A stretch of DNA of 64,000 nucleotides. It comes from Emticicia sp. CRIBPO (lineage in GTDB: Bacteria; Bacteroidota; Bacteroidia; Cytophagales; Spirosomataceae). The position numbers and the translations under genes are program-made. The stretch's first letter is position 1, and each line of letters begins with the position of its first letter. The notes under the pieces were generated by a model, which searched no databases, was not told the origin of the DNA, and saw only the letters and a list, made by a program, of their open reading frames with translations. This document shows positions 36,877 through 45,243 of the stretch, piece after piece. The DNA lies in assembly GCF_009905725.1 (NCBI RefSeq), contig NZ_JAAAKV010000004.1, positions 310,001 to 374,000 of the forward strand, written 5' to 3'.

Positions 36877-38901
36877 TTAAAAACCTATCCTCTTTTTGGG
36901 TTTGCCTTCATGGCCTTCAAAGTAATCTTTGAGTTGCTGAAGTTCAAGGTCATAACCACCGCTCAGGATCGGGAACCTGCACCAGCTCCTCGGGTCAAGG
37001 TTGTGATCGTCCAGGTGAAAACCGGGTGCATAACGCTCTCTTTTCCACTGATTCCTGCTCCAGAGTCTGAAAAACCGCGTTACCCAGAGGTATAGTTGTT
37101 CCCTTTCGAAACGTTCTCCGTAAAGCACTTCAATATGGATAAAGGAGTCTTTGGGCGATTTTTTATCTTTCACAGCCAGTTTTTCAATGTCATTCAGCAC
37201 TTCATAAGGCATAAGATCGGCTTCGTCGGTTTGTTTTTTGTCTAAGGGACGCAGTTCCGCAGTAGGAGCGAGCTGGTTTACCTTATTGAGGCCTTCTATC
37301 CTGATGTGCTTGCCTTTTACTTCACAGCCTGTTTTTTCCAGCCAGATCAGCCAGGTCCTCAGCCAGGATTTGTTGATACCGGCTATCGGGCTGATGCTTC
37401 CGGCGGTGTCACCATCCATCGTACAATAGCCTACAGCGACTTCTGAGCGGTTGGAGGTAGCCAGGAGCAGGTGATTGCTCAGGTTGGCCAGCAACCAGAC
37501 GCCCGGGGCCCTTACCCTTGCCTGTATATTTTGCAGGGCAATGTCGTTTTTCTGCCAGGTCAGTTCTGTTCCCAAAGCTCCTTCGATCAGCTGGGTGTAA
37601 GATTCGACCAGCGGGTTGATATTTATCGAATAAAAACGGGCTCCGATAGAGTCAGCCAGTGATTTTGCCGAGTTCAGCGTGTCGGATGAGCTGTTTTCGG
37701 TGCCCTGATAGATCGTGGTGATCAGGTTGGCCGCCAATTCAGACTCATTTTTTGAAGCCGCAACAGCGGGAATATAGTCCAGTTTCTTTTTGAAATTTTC
37801 TAAGCCGATGCTTTCGTCACCCAGTCTGATCATCAGACCACACAAGGCCGTGCAGGCACAGGAATCTGCCCCTCCCGAGAGTGAAATGGTAAACCCTGCA
37901 GAACGTGATTTCCGCAGATAATCAAATAAACCAAGGCAAACTGCCCGTGCAAATTCTTCTTCTTTCAGAAAACCGCCTTTCTCAAAAGGTTCTAATGCAG
38001 CTTTCTGAAACGTAGGTTTTACCTGATCGTCAAACTCAAAATGGCCGTAAATATATTTTTTGTTGGAGGGTATCGGAGACTTGATTTTTGATTGTTCAAT
38101 ACGTGTATTCTCAATGTCGATCACGGCGGTCGTCAGAGTGAAGCTGGCATAACTGAACCTCGAGCTCGAGGCTAAAAGTTCTCCGTTCGAAGCAATCATG
38201 GCGTCACCGTCAAAGATCAGCCTGCCTGATTCATTTCCTAAGAGGTTTGTGTAAATGTATGAGCACCCGTAGGTCCTTGAAGCATCAATAACCAGTCTTT
38301 CGCGGGTTTCGAATTTCCTGAATGAAAAAGGGCTGGCACTCGGATTGAGGATCACATCTACACCACGGTCATAGAGTCTCACTGCCGGGCGGCTGGCTAC
38401 CCAGCCATCTTCACATATCTCAAGGCCGATTTTTATGCCTCCCAGGTCAAAGATGAGGTCACCGACCGGGTACTTAAATCCTTTTATCTCTATTTCTTCC
38501 GCCACACCCGCAGGCCATCTCTGGAACCAGCGGTCTTCATAAAAAATGCCGTAGTTGGGCAGGCTTTGTTTACAGACAAAACCCAGGATTCTTTTGTCGG
38601 CGATCAGGCAGGAAGAATTGTATATTTTATTGTTAAACCAGATGGGCAAGCCCACTGTGGTAATGATGGAAGAGCATTCTTCCGCAATATCAGATAATAA
38701 ATCAAGACAGGTCTTATAAAGATCAGGAGCATAAAACGCATCATCACAGCCATAACCTGATATGCATAATTCAGGCAGGCAGAGTATACTTACTTTTTCT
38801 TTCTGGGCCTGATGGATGGCATCGATAATATTTTGTTTGTTATTATTCCAATCCAGTGGTGTTTGGTTTAATGCGGCGGCTCCTGTTTTTATTAACTTCA
38901 T
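36877..38901 (-). CDS. nadE: Glutamine-dependent NAD+ synthetase
   Basis: A 674-aa two-domain enzyme that turns nicotinic acid adenine dinucleotide into NAD+ using glutamine nitrogen. The N-terminal nitrilase-type glutaminase (about 1-285) has LCLPELCISGYG and the nucleophile Cys in GLEICEDGWV. The C-terminal synthetase (about 320-674) has the ATP-pyrophosphatase loop SLSGGADSCACTAL and STSNR-like LLATSNRSEVAVGYCTMDGD. The length is normal for the long, glutamine-dependent form. It is transcribed alone. Confidence 0.96.
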   Translation of the reverse strand: MKLIKTGAAALNQTPLDWNNNKQNIIDAIHQAQKEKVSILCLPELCISGYGCDDAFYAPDLYKTCLDLLSDIAEECSSIITTVGLPIWFNNKIYNSSCLIADKRILGFVCKQSLPNYGIFYEDRWFQRWPAGVAEEIEIKGFKYPVGDLIFDLGGIKIGLEICEDGWVASRPAVRLYDRGVDVILNPSASPFSFRKFETRERLVIDASRTYGCSYIYTNLLGNESGRLIFDGDAMIASNGELLASSSRFSYASFTLTTAVIDIENTRIEQSKIKSPIPSNKKYIYGHFEFDDQVKPTFQKAALEPFEKGGFLKEEEFARAVCLGLFDYLRKSRSAGFTISLSGGADSCACTALCGLMIRLGDESIGLENFKKKLDYIPAVAASKNESELAANLITTIYQGTENSSSDTLNSAKSLADSIGARFYSININPLVESYTQLIEGALGTELTWQKNDIALQNIQARVRAPGVWLLANLSNHLLLATSNRSEVAVGYCTMDGDTAGSISPIAGINKSWLRTWLIWLEKTGCEVKGKHIRIEGLNKVNQLAPTAELRPLDKKQTDEADLMPYEVLNDIEKLAVKDKKSPKDSFIHIEVLYGERFEREQLYLWVTRFFRLWSRNQWKRERYAPGFHLDDHNLDPRSWCRFPILSGGYDLELQQLKDYFEGHEGKPKKRIGF

Positions 38902-39433
38902 TTTATCATTAATTTGAGGTCAAAATAAGGTAAAAGATTTAAAATTTGAAAGAGAAAGTACGCTTAAGGATTCTCAGCGTCATTTTACGGGAAACAGAGG
39001 ATGGCAGTCTGGTAGTTATATTTATTTTAGTCAATTTAATCTTTTTATAATCCTTTTTTATGAAATGAAGAAGAATACCCTCTGATTGAGGCGGGCAATA
39101 ATTTAAAATATGCGTCACAGAGCCATTCAAGGCCGGTTTTTTGTTATTTTTTCTTCGTTTTTTGTTTTTTACGGCCCCTTTGTGAAATGTCGGAATGTAT
39201 CCATTTAATAAGTTTTTAGCTTGTTGATAAAAAATTATTTAATGGTATCATATTGTTGTTAATGTATTTATAACAAGTAATTTATATTTTTTTATTTGAA
39301 TTGATTTATGTCAATTTTTAAAGATTCAGGATATTTTCATTTGGAGATAAATTATTAGATTTGCACTTGATTTAAATCAAGCGACTATCTATTCTAAATA
39401 CAAAAAGTAAACAATCTAAACCTAAAAATTTCA
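38902..39433. other. Upstream non-coding region of the 55-codon ORF
   Basis: A 532-bp AT-rich stretch. It holds possible nadE promoter DNA at its left end and, at 39356-39381, a -7-like TAGATTTG directly followed by an FNR-like palindrome. A 63-codon minus-strand ORF (38939-39130) inside it looks spurious. Confidence 0.5.
39366..39381. promoter_or_regulatory. FNR/CRP-like palindromic operator
   Basis: CTTGATTTAAATCAAG is a perfect 16-bp palindrome whose core TTGAT-N4-ATCAA equals the FNR-family consensus. It begins 3 nt after a -7-like TAGATTTG and 53 nt before the ATG of the small ORF, a position overlapping the expected transcription start, so repression would be likely if bound. Confidence 0.6.
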
Positions 39434-39601
39434 ATGCAAGTTTCTTCAAGTTTTTTAACCGGAACTAAAAAATTATCAGAAGTTCCTAAAGACAAGACCA
39501 ACGTTTCTAACACTTCCACTACATTCGCCGGTTGTTACTCAGTTCACAAAATCCAGGAAAAACAGATCTGTCTTGTTTTCGACAGAGGATTTGTTTATTG
39601 A
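39434..39601 (+). CDS. Small 55-aa protein, unknown function
   Basis: ATG to TGA with 55 codons: it starts MQVSSSFLTGTKKLSEV and ends CLVFDRGFVY. The N-terminal half is Ser/Thr/Lys-rich without hydrophobic signal, and the C-terminal half has two cysteines (C34, C46) and hydrophobic-aromatic residues. Its base composition is more GC-rich than the flanking DNA, which supports real coding. An FNR-like palindrome lies just upstream. It could be a small regulatory or stress protein, or a peptide precursor; nothing confirms a function. Confidence 0.5.
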   Translation: MQVSSSFLTGTKKLSEVPKDKTNVSNTSTTFAGCYSVHKIQEKQICLVFDRGFVY

Positions 39602-40513
39602 TTTTCCTGAAATTTTAAGAGATAATTAACAGAAAGTAGTACCATCACCCTGCGGTATTCAGCAAGCCTTCCTAATTTTATTTAACATTTCTAATTGATT
39701 CAGATAACTTGTTTCAGGGTTTTATCTGTTTCCGGACTTACAGTATTCAGAAGGTCATTCCGGGTTACTGTAAACTGAGCTGACGTCATGTTGTTTTGCA
39801 TGGAGATTGAGTCCGTTTGCAATGCAGACCTGGTATGCAGGGTCTGAAGCATTTTTTTGATTTGACCTCCCGCACTGTTTACTATTTGCCGTATTTTCTA
39901 TTGAGCGAAAGAATCGAAAGAAAATTGTGCCGTTCCTGATAAATTTGAAACCAGTATAAAAAGAAATAAGGATAGAAAATCTACCCTTATTTACCGATTG
40001 CTATTGAGTGAAAAATTTACTAAAATCTTTGTGTTGATGTGAATTTCCGAGCTGTTTTAATATTTAGACGGGGCTATTGATCATTGGTCACTTTTATTAA
40101 AGAGAATTTCATGCCATTTAAATTCTCCTGATCTGTTTTGTCATCTGAAAATGGCTTTTTGTATAAGTATAATCGAATTTTTTGCCGGTAAAATGCTATT
40201 AAATGTCAAATTTGATACCTTTTAATCATTTTGATACCCTTTAATAAGTTTTCGGCGGGTAGACTTATTTTTTTGTGACTGCACTGAAAAAAGATTTTAA
40301 TCCAAATTTTTTGTACCCTCTTAATAACTTATTTTTACTGATGTTATTTCTGGCATCATTGTTGTTGAAGTGTCTCCCGTTTTACGATGAAATCATTCAC
40401 CTGCTCATAACGCTTTTTAGGTTACGAAGGATTTTTAATCGGTTTTCCTGACAAATCTTTTATACTTTTGTAGCATAACGATTTTGTCAAACCTTTATTT
40501 TTAAATTCCGATT
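39602..40513. other. Long non-coding region with direct repeats
   Basis: A 912-bp stretch between the small ORF and the gamma-carbonic-anhydrase gene. No convincing ORF. It contains the TTTGATACCYTTTAAT direct repeats (40211-40247, with a diverged third copy near 40310). The proximal part must hold the promoter of the downstream gene. Confidence 0.5.
40211..40247 (+). repeat. Tandem direct repeat TTTGATACC(T/C)TTTAAT
   Basis: Two copies with a 19-bp period (starting 40211 and 40230); a degenerate copy TTTGTACCCTCTTAATAA starts at 40310. The two-turn spacing would place two bound proteins on the same DNA face. Confidence 0.6.
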
Positions 40514-41041
40514 ATGTCTCTTATACTGCCCGTTAATGGCGTTCGTCCTTCTTATGGTAACAACTGCTGGTTTGCCCCAAACGCCACGCTCGTGGGCGAT
40601 ATTACCATGGGTGATGACTGTACCGTTTGGTTTAATGCCGTCGTCAGAGGCGATGTCAACGCCATTGTTATGGGAAACCGGGTAAATATCCAGGATGGGG
40701 CAGTGATCCATTGTACCTATCAGAAAACCAAAACGATCATCGGAAATAATGTGAGTATAGCCCACAATGCCATTGTTCACGGATGCGTGATAGAAGACGA
40801 GGTGCTGGTTGGGATGGGTGCTATCATCATGGACGGAGCCAGGATCGGGAAAAACGCCATCATCGCCGCAGGAGCTATTATTACGCAAAACATGGTTGTT
40901 CCTCCCGGAACTATTTATGCGGGTAATCCCGGTAAATATTTAAAAGATGTCAGTGAAGGGCAGGCCGAAGTATTTATGAGAACAGCCAATAACTATGTAT
41001 TCTATTCGGGCTGGTTTAAAGATGAAGCAAAAGGTAGCTGA
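40514..41041 (+). CDS. Gamma-carbonic anhydrase-like hexapeptide-repeat protein
   Basis: A 175-aa left-handed beta-helix protein with hexapeptide repeats (NATLVGDITMGDDCTVWFNA, VLVGMGAIIMDGARIG). The three metal-site histidines of gamma-carbonic anhydrases are present: H66 in AVIHC, H84 and H89 in SIAHNAIVHG. The N-terminal NCWFAPNA is typical of the YrdA/PaaY group. It probably forms a trimer in the cytoplasm. Carbonic anhydrase activity in this group is often weak or absent. Confidence 0.88.
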   Translation: MSLILPVNGVRPSYGNNCWFAPNATLVGDITMGDDCTVWFNAVVRGDVNAIVMGNRVNIQDGAVIHCTYQKTKTIIGNNVSIAHNAIVHGCVIEDEVLVGMGAIIMDGARIGKNAIIAAGAIITQNMVVPPGTIYAGNPGKYLKDVSEGQAEVFMRTANNYVFYSGWFKDEAKGS

Positions 41042-41052
41042 CCTTAAGGCCG

Positions 41053-41775
41053 CTAATTGTTGCCGCCATTCCGGAATATATTGTCCCTGCTGCCACCTTT
41101 TTCGGTAGGTACGTAATCAGCTCCTTTCCATGATTTATCCTTGAGGGAGCCGTTCTTGACCGACTTGATAAAGTTAGCCCAGGCAAAAGGGTTGAGCAAA
41201 GGGTTCATGGTAGTCGTTCCCCTGGCCTGTAGCTGCATGAGTTGCTGGTCCATGGCATACCGGTAATTGGCCCCTGATCCCATGGCCTGCATGGACATTG
41301 ATCTCTTGACACTTTCGCTGCTGAAATTCTTCTCCAGGTTTTCACGTTCCTTGGCATCCGGAAGCTCCATTTCAACGAGGGCAAGTTTAAATTCTTCTTC
41401 CGTTCTGAAAGGATAAACTTTAACTTCTTTTAACATTTTAGCATCCTCACTCAGCTCTACAACAGCAGAATAATTGAGGTCGACGTTTCTAGGTATGATA
41501 TGGAATTGTTTCTTGAATCCGAGGTAGGAAAACAGGATGGAGTCGCCCGGAAAAACCTCTATGACGAAATAACCCTTGGAGTTGGTCAAAGTACCTCTTC
41601 CGGCCCTGTGATTGATGATGTAAGCCCCCGGAAGTGCCTCATCGGTCTTTCCGTCAATGACAAAACCTGAGAAAGTTACGAATTTTTCTTCGCCCTGGGC
41701 AAAGGCATCAGAGCTCAGCAGAAAGGATAATCCGATCAGTACAAGGCAGGTATATTTTATATTTTTAATAGTCAT
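41053..41775 (-). CDS. Secreted carboxypeptidase-regulatory-like domain protein
   Basis: 240 aa from the ATG at 41775, which shares one base with the cdsA stop (TGATG). It has a signal peptide (1-27, DAFAQG), then a carboxypeptidase-regulatory-like beta domain (about 33-115; FSGFVIDGKTDEALPGAYII, GTLTNSKGYFVIEVFPGDSI, FSYLGFKKQ) as found at the front of TonB receptors, here standing alone. The C-terminal half is helical with Met/Gln-rich stretches. It is probably periplasmic or membrane associated; its function is unknown. Confidence 0.75.
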   Translation of the reverse strand: MTIKNIKYTCLVLIGLSFLLSSDAFAQGEEKFVTFSGFVIDGKTDEALPGAYIINHRAGRGTLTNSKGYFVIEVFPGDSILFSYLGFKKQFHIIPRNVDLNYSAVVELSEDAKMLKEVKVYPFRTEEEFKLALVEMELPDAKERENLEKNFSSESVKRSMSMQAMGSGANYRYAMDQQLMQLQARGTTTMNPLLNPFAWANFIKSVKNGSLKDKSWKGADYVPTEKGGSRDNIFRNGGNN

Positions 41776-42608
41776 CACGAGAAAAATTTCAGAAAAGTAA
41801 CAATAAATGGCATAGAAAGCAATAGGCCGTCGAATCTGTCTAAAAAACCTCCGTGCCCCGGTATCAGGCTGCCTGAATCTTTGATGGCAATACTTCTTTT
41901 GAAAAGAGATTCAACGAGGTCGCCCAATGTACCTGTTACAACAATAATTACGGCAATTGAGATCCATAAATAGAGATCATAAAAATCATGGTACCTTGAA
42001 AAAATAAACGCTGCAGCAAGTGCAAATATTGCCCCGCCGAAGAATCCCTCCCAGGTTTTCTTAGGCGAAATCCGCTCGAATAATTTCCTTCTGCCCAGAA
42101 ACCTGCCCGCAAAATAGGCCCCTGAATCATTGACCCAGAGGATCACCAGGATGCCGATCACCAGGTAGGGCCTGTAAATGCCTTTCTCGATGACGATTTC
42201 GTTCAGCAGGGCAAACGGGATGGCTACATAGATAACCCCCAGGAACGTGTACCCGAGGTTTTCAAAGGGTTTATTGTCCTTTTTCTTGTACAACTTAATA
42301 AAGAAAGTGGCCGTAAGAAGCGGAATAATAAGATAATAGAATACAAACGGAACTTTATCGGTTTCAATCAGGAAAGTGAGGGCGTTGATGAAAATGCCAC
42401 AGAAAGTGCCATACGATGAAAGCGGCAGGTTGCCGTTTAAACCCAGGAGTTTGTAAAATTCATATTGCGTCAATGCGGAAATCAGCAAAAAAAGGGCCCA
42501 GAAAGTATATGCATCGAAAAGTATACAAAAAATGATGAGCGGCACAGCCACCAGAGCGGCTATAATTCTTTGCGTAAGGTTTGAATACTGATCAATTTTT
42601 TTCTTCAT
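41775..42608 (-). CDS. cdsA: Phosphatidate cytidylyltransferase
   Basis: A 277-aa inner-membrane enzyme making CDP-diacylglycerol from phosphatidic acid and CTP, the branch point of phospholipid synthesis. About eight membrane helices. The family signature is present near the C-terminus: SLFKRSIAIKDSGSLIPGHG followed by GFLDRFDGLL. It overlaps the end of the DUF2007 gene by 17 nt and shares one base with the next gene, so it is part of an operon running gldD to cdsA. Confidence 0.95.
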   Translation of the reverse strand: MKKKIDQYSNLTQRIIAALVAVPLIIFCILFDAYTFWALFLLISALTQYEFYKLLGLNGNLPLSSYGTFCGIFINALTFLIETDKVPFVFYYLIIPLLTATFFIKLYKKKDNKPFENLGYTFLGVIYVAIPFALLNEIVIEKGIYRPYLVIGILVILWVNDSGAYFAGRFLGRRKLFERISPKKTWEGFFGGAIFALAAAFIFSRYHDFYDLYLWISIAVIIVVTGTLGDLVESLFKRSIAIKDSGSLIPGHGGFLDRFDGLLLSMPFIVTFLKFFS

Positions 42609-42810
42609 TTTTTATAAAATCATTAATTATAGTTAGGGCAATATCTTTTTCGGTGACCGATACCATCAGTTCACTTAATCCGAAAACCGGATAGTTGTGA
42701 TCTACTTTGTTGAGAATAACGGCCTGGATGTCGTGGTTAAGCAGCTCGTTTTTAATCAGTTCTACTTTGTACTCGTTGTTGTCGTGATAAATTTTAATCC
42801 AGTTATCCAT
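42592..42810 (-). CDS. DUF2007 family small protein
   Basis: A 72-aa soluble protein with the DUF2007 pattern: YHDNNEYKVELIKNELLNHD followed by IQAVILNK and a terminal helix. DUF2007 proteins are annotated as putative signal-transducing proteins related to PII folds, without proven function. It sits between gldD (11-nt gap) and cdsA (overlap). Confidence 0.85.
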   Translation of the reverse strand: MDNWIKIYHDNNEYKVELIKNELLNHDIQAVILNKVDHNYPVFGLSELMVSVTEKDIALTIINDFIKNEEKN

Positions 42811-42821
42811 AAGGTGGGCGT

Positions 42822-43418
42822 TTATTTGTTTTTCCAGTTAAGGGTTTCCATCAGGTGTATACAGTCTTTTTTCAGGTAATTGATAACAGGCAGCAGCGAA
42901 TCATTCATTGTCGCTTGCTCAAGATAGACAGCTCCGCGTAAAAAATGCCTGGTGGTATCGGTCAGGTAAAACTGAAAGTGGCTCGGCACTTCGCCTTCCA
43001 GCTCAATCACGATGGCACTTTTACCGTTTTTCAGATTTATTTTCTTCTCTTCTTTATAGTTGGCCTTGACCAGGTGTCTGTAAGCCAGTTTGTAGGCATC
43101 TGCTATGTGGTGATCCAGTTTATCCGTATCGCCGTTGAGCGGTTTGTAGGTAAATTGTATCCTGGCGTCGAGTTCAGGATAATAGACAATGATCCAGTGA
43201 GGTTCTGCCTGCCCGACCGTATCAGGCTGGATAATGGCATGTTTTGAGTATTGGAAAGTATAGGGATGATCCTCAGTAAGTTGCTGATATTCATGTTTTG
43301 GCAACTCAATCCTGTTAAATCCCTTGGGCTTCGGGGTATAATCCGAAGAGCCGGTTGCACAAGAAATAATCAGGGCAGAAAATAAAATAAAATGTATAAC
43401 CCTAGGCAAAATCCGCAT
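42822..43418 (-). CDS. gldD: Gliding motility lipoprotein GldD
   Basis: 198 aa from the ATG at 43418 (MRILPRVIHF), chosen because it starts the lipoprotein signal with lipobox LIISC (C20); the longer ORF has no signal at its start. The mature part matches GldD: YTPKPKGFNRIELP, FQFYLTDTTRHFLRGAVYLE, and the C-terminal end TLNWKNK. GldD is required for gliding in Flavobacterium and is linked to the T9SS. Its presence supports a gliding or T9SS-bearing organism. Confidence 0.9.
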   Translation of the reverse strand: MRILPRVIHFILFSALIISCATGSSDYTPKPKGFNRIELPKHEYQQLTEDHPYTFQYSKHAIIQPDTVGQAEPHWIIVYYPELDARIQFTYKPLNGDTDKLDHHIADAYKLAYRHLVKANYKEEKKINLKNGKSAIVIELEGEVPSHFQFYLTDTTRHFLRGAVYLEQATMNDSLLPVINYLKKDCIHLMETLNWKNK

Positions 43419-43573
43419 CCTGAAAAGTATTTTAGATGGTAGCAAATATAATTTATTTTGACTTAATACACTAAAAATTTGCACTCCCCCGGAACATTAA
43501 CACTTAAAATAGCTTAACGGCTTTTTGGATAAGCCCTGTTGACAAAAGCTAATGATCTTAATATTAAAGTAAT

Positions 43574-43605
43574 AAAGCCTGGCAATCATCAGATTGCCAG
43601 GCTTT
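43574..43605 (-). terminator. Terminator after the outer-membrane protein gene
   Basis: Thirteen-bp perfect stem AAAGCCTGGCAAT / ATTGCCAGGCTTT with a 6-nt loop, 21 nt past the stop at 43627. Confidence 0.85.
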
Positions 43606-43626
43606 AAAATAGTGTTTTTATACTGC

Positions 43627-45141
43627 TCAGAAGAAAGTACCGACGGTTACCGATACCACACCCTGGGTTCTTGAAAGTGCTGCTGAAGCATAGTTTTCAG
43701 GATTGCTGATGGTGTATGGGGTAAAGGCTGACTTCGAGGTCATTCTTGAGTATCCCAGGTCGGCAAAGAAGTTCTGGGCCCTGTAGCCGGCTCCCAGCGA
43801 CAACTGTACCGTTGATTTGCTGTTGGCTGATGATTCGTTTCTGTAAGGGGTGTTTAGCAGGTTTACTCCTCCTCTCAGACGAATGTTACTCACCCTGATT
43901 TCAGCCCCTGCTTTCAGGTTCAATACATCTTTGTAAGTATCCTGGATGCCGCTTTTCTGATCACTTGACCATCTTGCATCTTCAGAGTCTTTGATGCCCA
44001 TTTGTCCGTATCCTATATATTCAGCTTCCACGTTGATCACACCCAGTTTGGAGGGAAGAAAAACCGCCGCTCCGAGGTTTCCTCTTAACGGAGAAGTCAG
44101 TCTGTATCTGAAGTCGTTTTCTACGGTGTACAGGGTTTTGCGGTCAACGGTAATTGTGCCAGGCAGCGGATCGATCGTAACTTCAGAACCGATAGATTCC
44201 CTGATTCTCATGGCAGTAGGAGTGGTAACGTTCAAACCGATACTGAGTACTTTAGAGGCTCTGATGATTCCGCCTAAGGTCAGGTTAATCCCTGTTCCGT
44301 TTACGTAGAGGTCGTCACCATATAAAAAGCTTCTGAAAAGCTCTCCTTTCGGGAAACTTTCAGCGTGATCGGTCAGCTGGTTGAAATTCAGGTTCTGAAT
44401 CCCTACAGAAGCTCCCAGGTAGGTCTTATCGTCGAAATTGATACCGTAGCTGATGTTGAATTGTCCTAATGAACCGGTTTCCCGTACTTTTCCGGACTGG
44501 ACCACCGGAACGCTCAGTTCGCTGGCTACATAGTTATTGTTTCCCGTATGATCGATCAGGTAGGCCTGATAATACATGGAGGTAGGGGTCTGGGCAATGC
44601 CGGTGCTTCCGTCATACTCATCTTCCAGCACCTGGGTGGAAACATTTTCAGAAGTGGCTTTTTCTGCAAAGTAATCAGAAATAGAGCTTTTGTTATTGCT
44701 TCCGTTGTAGACAAATTCGTTGTTGAAGTTGGCCAGGGTATTGTAAGACAAGCCGAAAGCACTTCTTTTTTTACGGGTACCTACACCGTTGTTACTGAAT
44801 ACAACTGCGGCCTGGCCGATATTCAGCCTGGAGCTCGAAAGTGGGCTGCTTTGTCCTATGTATTCTGATTTGACGTTCTGAGTGTTGTAAAGCGGTGTAA
44901 TACTGAACTCAGATTTGTTATAAAACCCTAAGCCTGCTGGATTGAGAAAGATGTTGCTCGCATCTCCGCCCAGGGCAGAAAAAGAGCCTCCCATACCACG
45001 CGTTCTTGCCGTTCCGAAAGAATTATAGTTAGAGAATTTAAACGCATCTTCGCCGTAGAAATGACCATTGATTGATAACTGGGCATGGCTGTTAAAACTA
45101 AAGCCGAAGGCTAAAATTGAAAGAACGGTTATCCTTTTCAT
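43627..45141 (-). CDS. FadL/OMPP1-like outer-membrane beta-barrel protein
   Basis: 504 aa from the ATG at 45141 (MKRITVLSILAFG), chosen because it starts the signal peptide. The mature start has RTRGMGGSFSALGGDASNIF, then LNPAGLGFYNKSEFSITPLY, the hallmark of OMPP1/FadL-type transporters in Bacteroidota. A barrel of amphipathic strands follows, ending in an aromatic residue (VGTFF). Possible roles are uptake of hydrophobic compounds; the substrate is unknown. Confidence 0.8.
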   Translation of the reverse strand: MKRITVLSILAFGFSFNSHAQLSINGHFYGEDAFKFSNYNSFGTARTRGMGGSFSALGGDASNIFLNPAGLGFYNKSEFSITPLYNTQNVKSEYIGQSSPLSSSRLNIGQAAVVFSNNGVGTRKKRSAFGLSYNTLANFNNEFVYNGSNNKSSISDYFAEKATSENVSTQVLEDEYDGSTGIAQTPTSMYYQAYLIDHTGNNNYVASELSVPVVQSGKVRETGSLGQFNISYGINFDDKTYLGASVGIQNLNFNQLTDHAESFPKGELFRSFLYGDDLYVNGTGINLTLGGIIRASKVLSIGLNVTTPTAMRIRESIGSEVTIDPLPGTITVDRKTLYTVENDFRYRLTSPLRGNLGAAVFLPSKLGVINVEAEYIGYGQMGIKDSEDARWSSDQKSGIQDTYKDVLNLKAGAEIRVSNIRLRGGVNLLNTPYRNESSANSKSTVQLSLGAGYRAQNFFADLGYSRMTSKSAFTPYTISNPENYASAALSRTQGVVSVTVGTFF

Positions 45142-45178
45142 AATTGTAAACTGAAAATATGGTAGATTTTGAAAAAAG

Positions 45179-45215
45179 AATCCCCGCCAATACAATTTGG
45201 TAATCAGCGGGGAAT
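45179..45215 (-). terminator. Terminator after the Ser/Gly-rich lipoprotein gene
   Basis: Stem TCCCCGC / GCGGGGA with an 19-nt loop and a minus-strand TTCTTTTTT tail, about 30 nt past the stop at 45244. Confidence 0.75.
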
Positions 45216-45243
45216 AAAATTTTATTTCAAGCCGTTTAACGGA

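Noticed and set aside
38939-39130. 63-codon minus-strand ORF next to nadE
   Set aside because: Basic, low-complexity product from AT-rich DNA, no signal, motif or ribosome-binding support.
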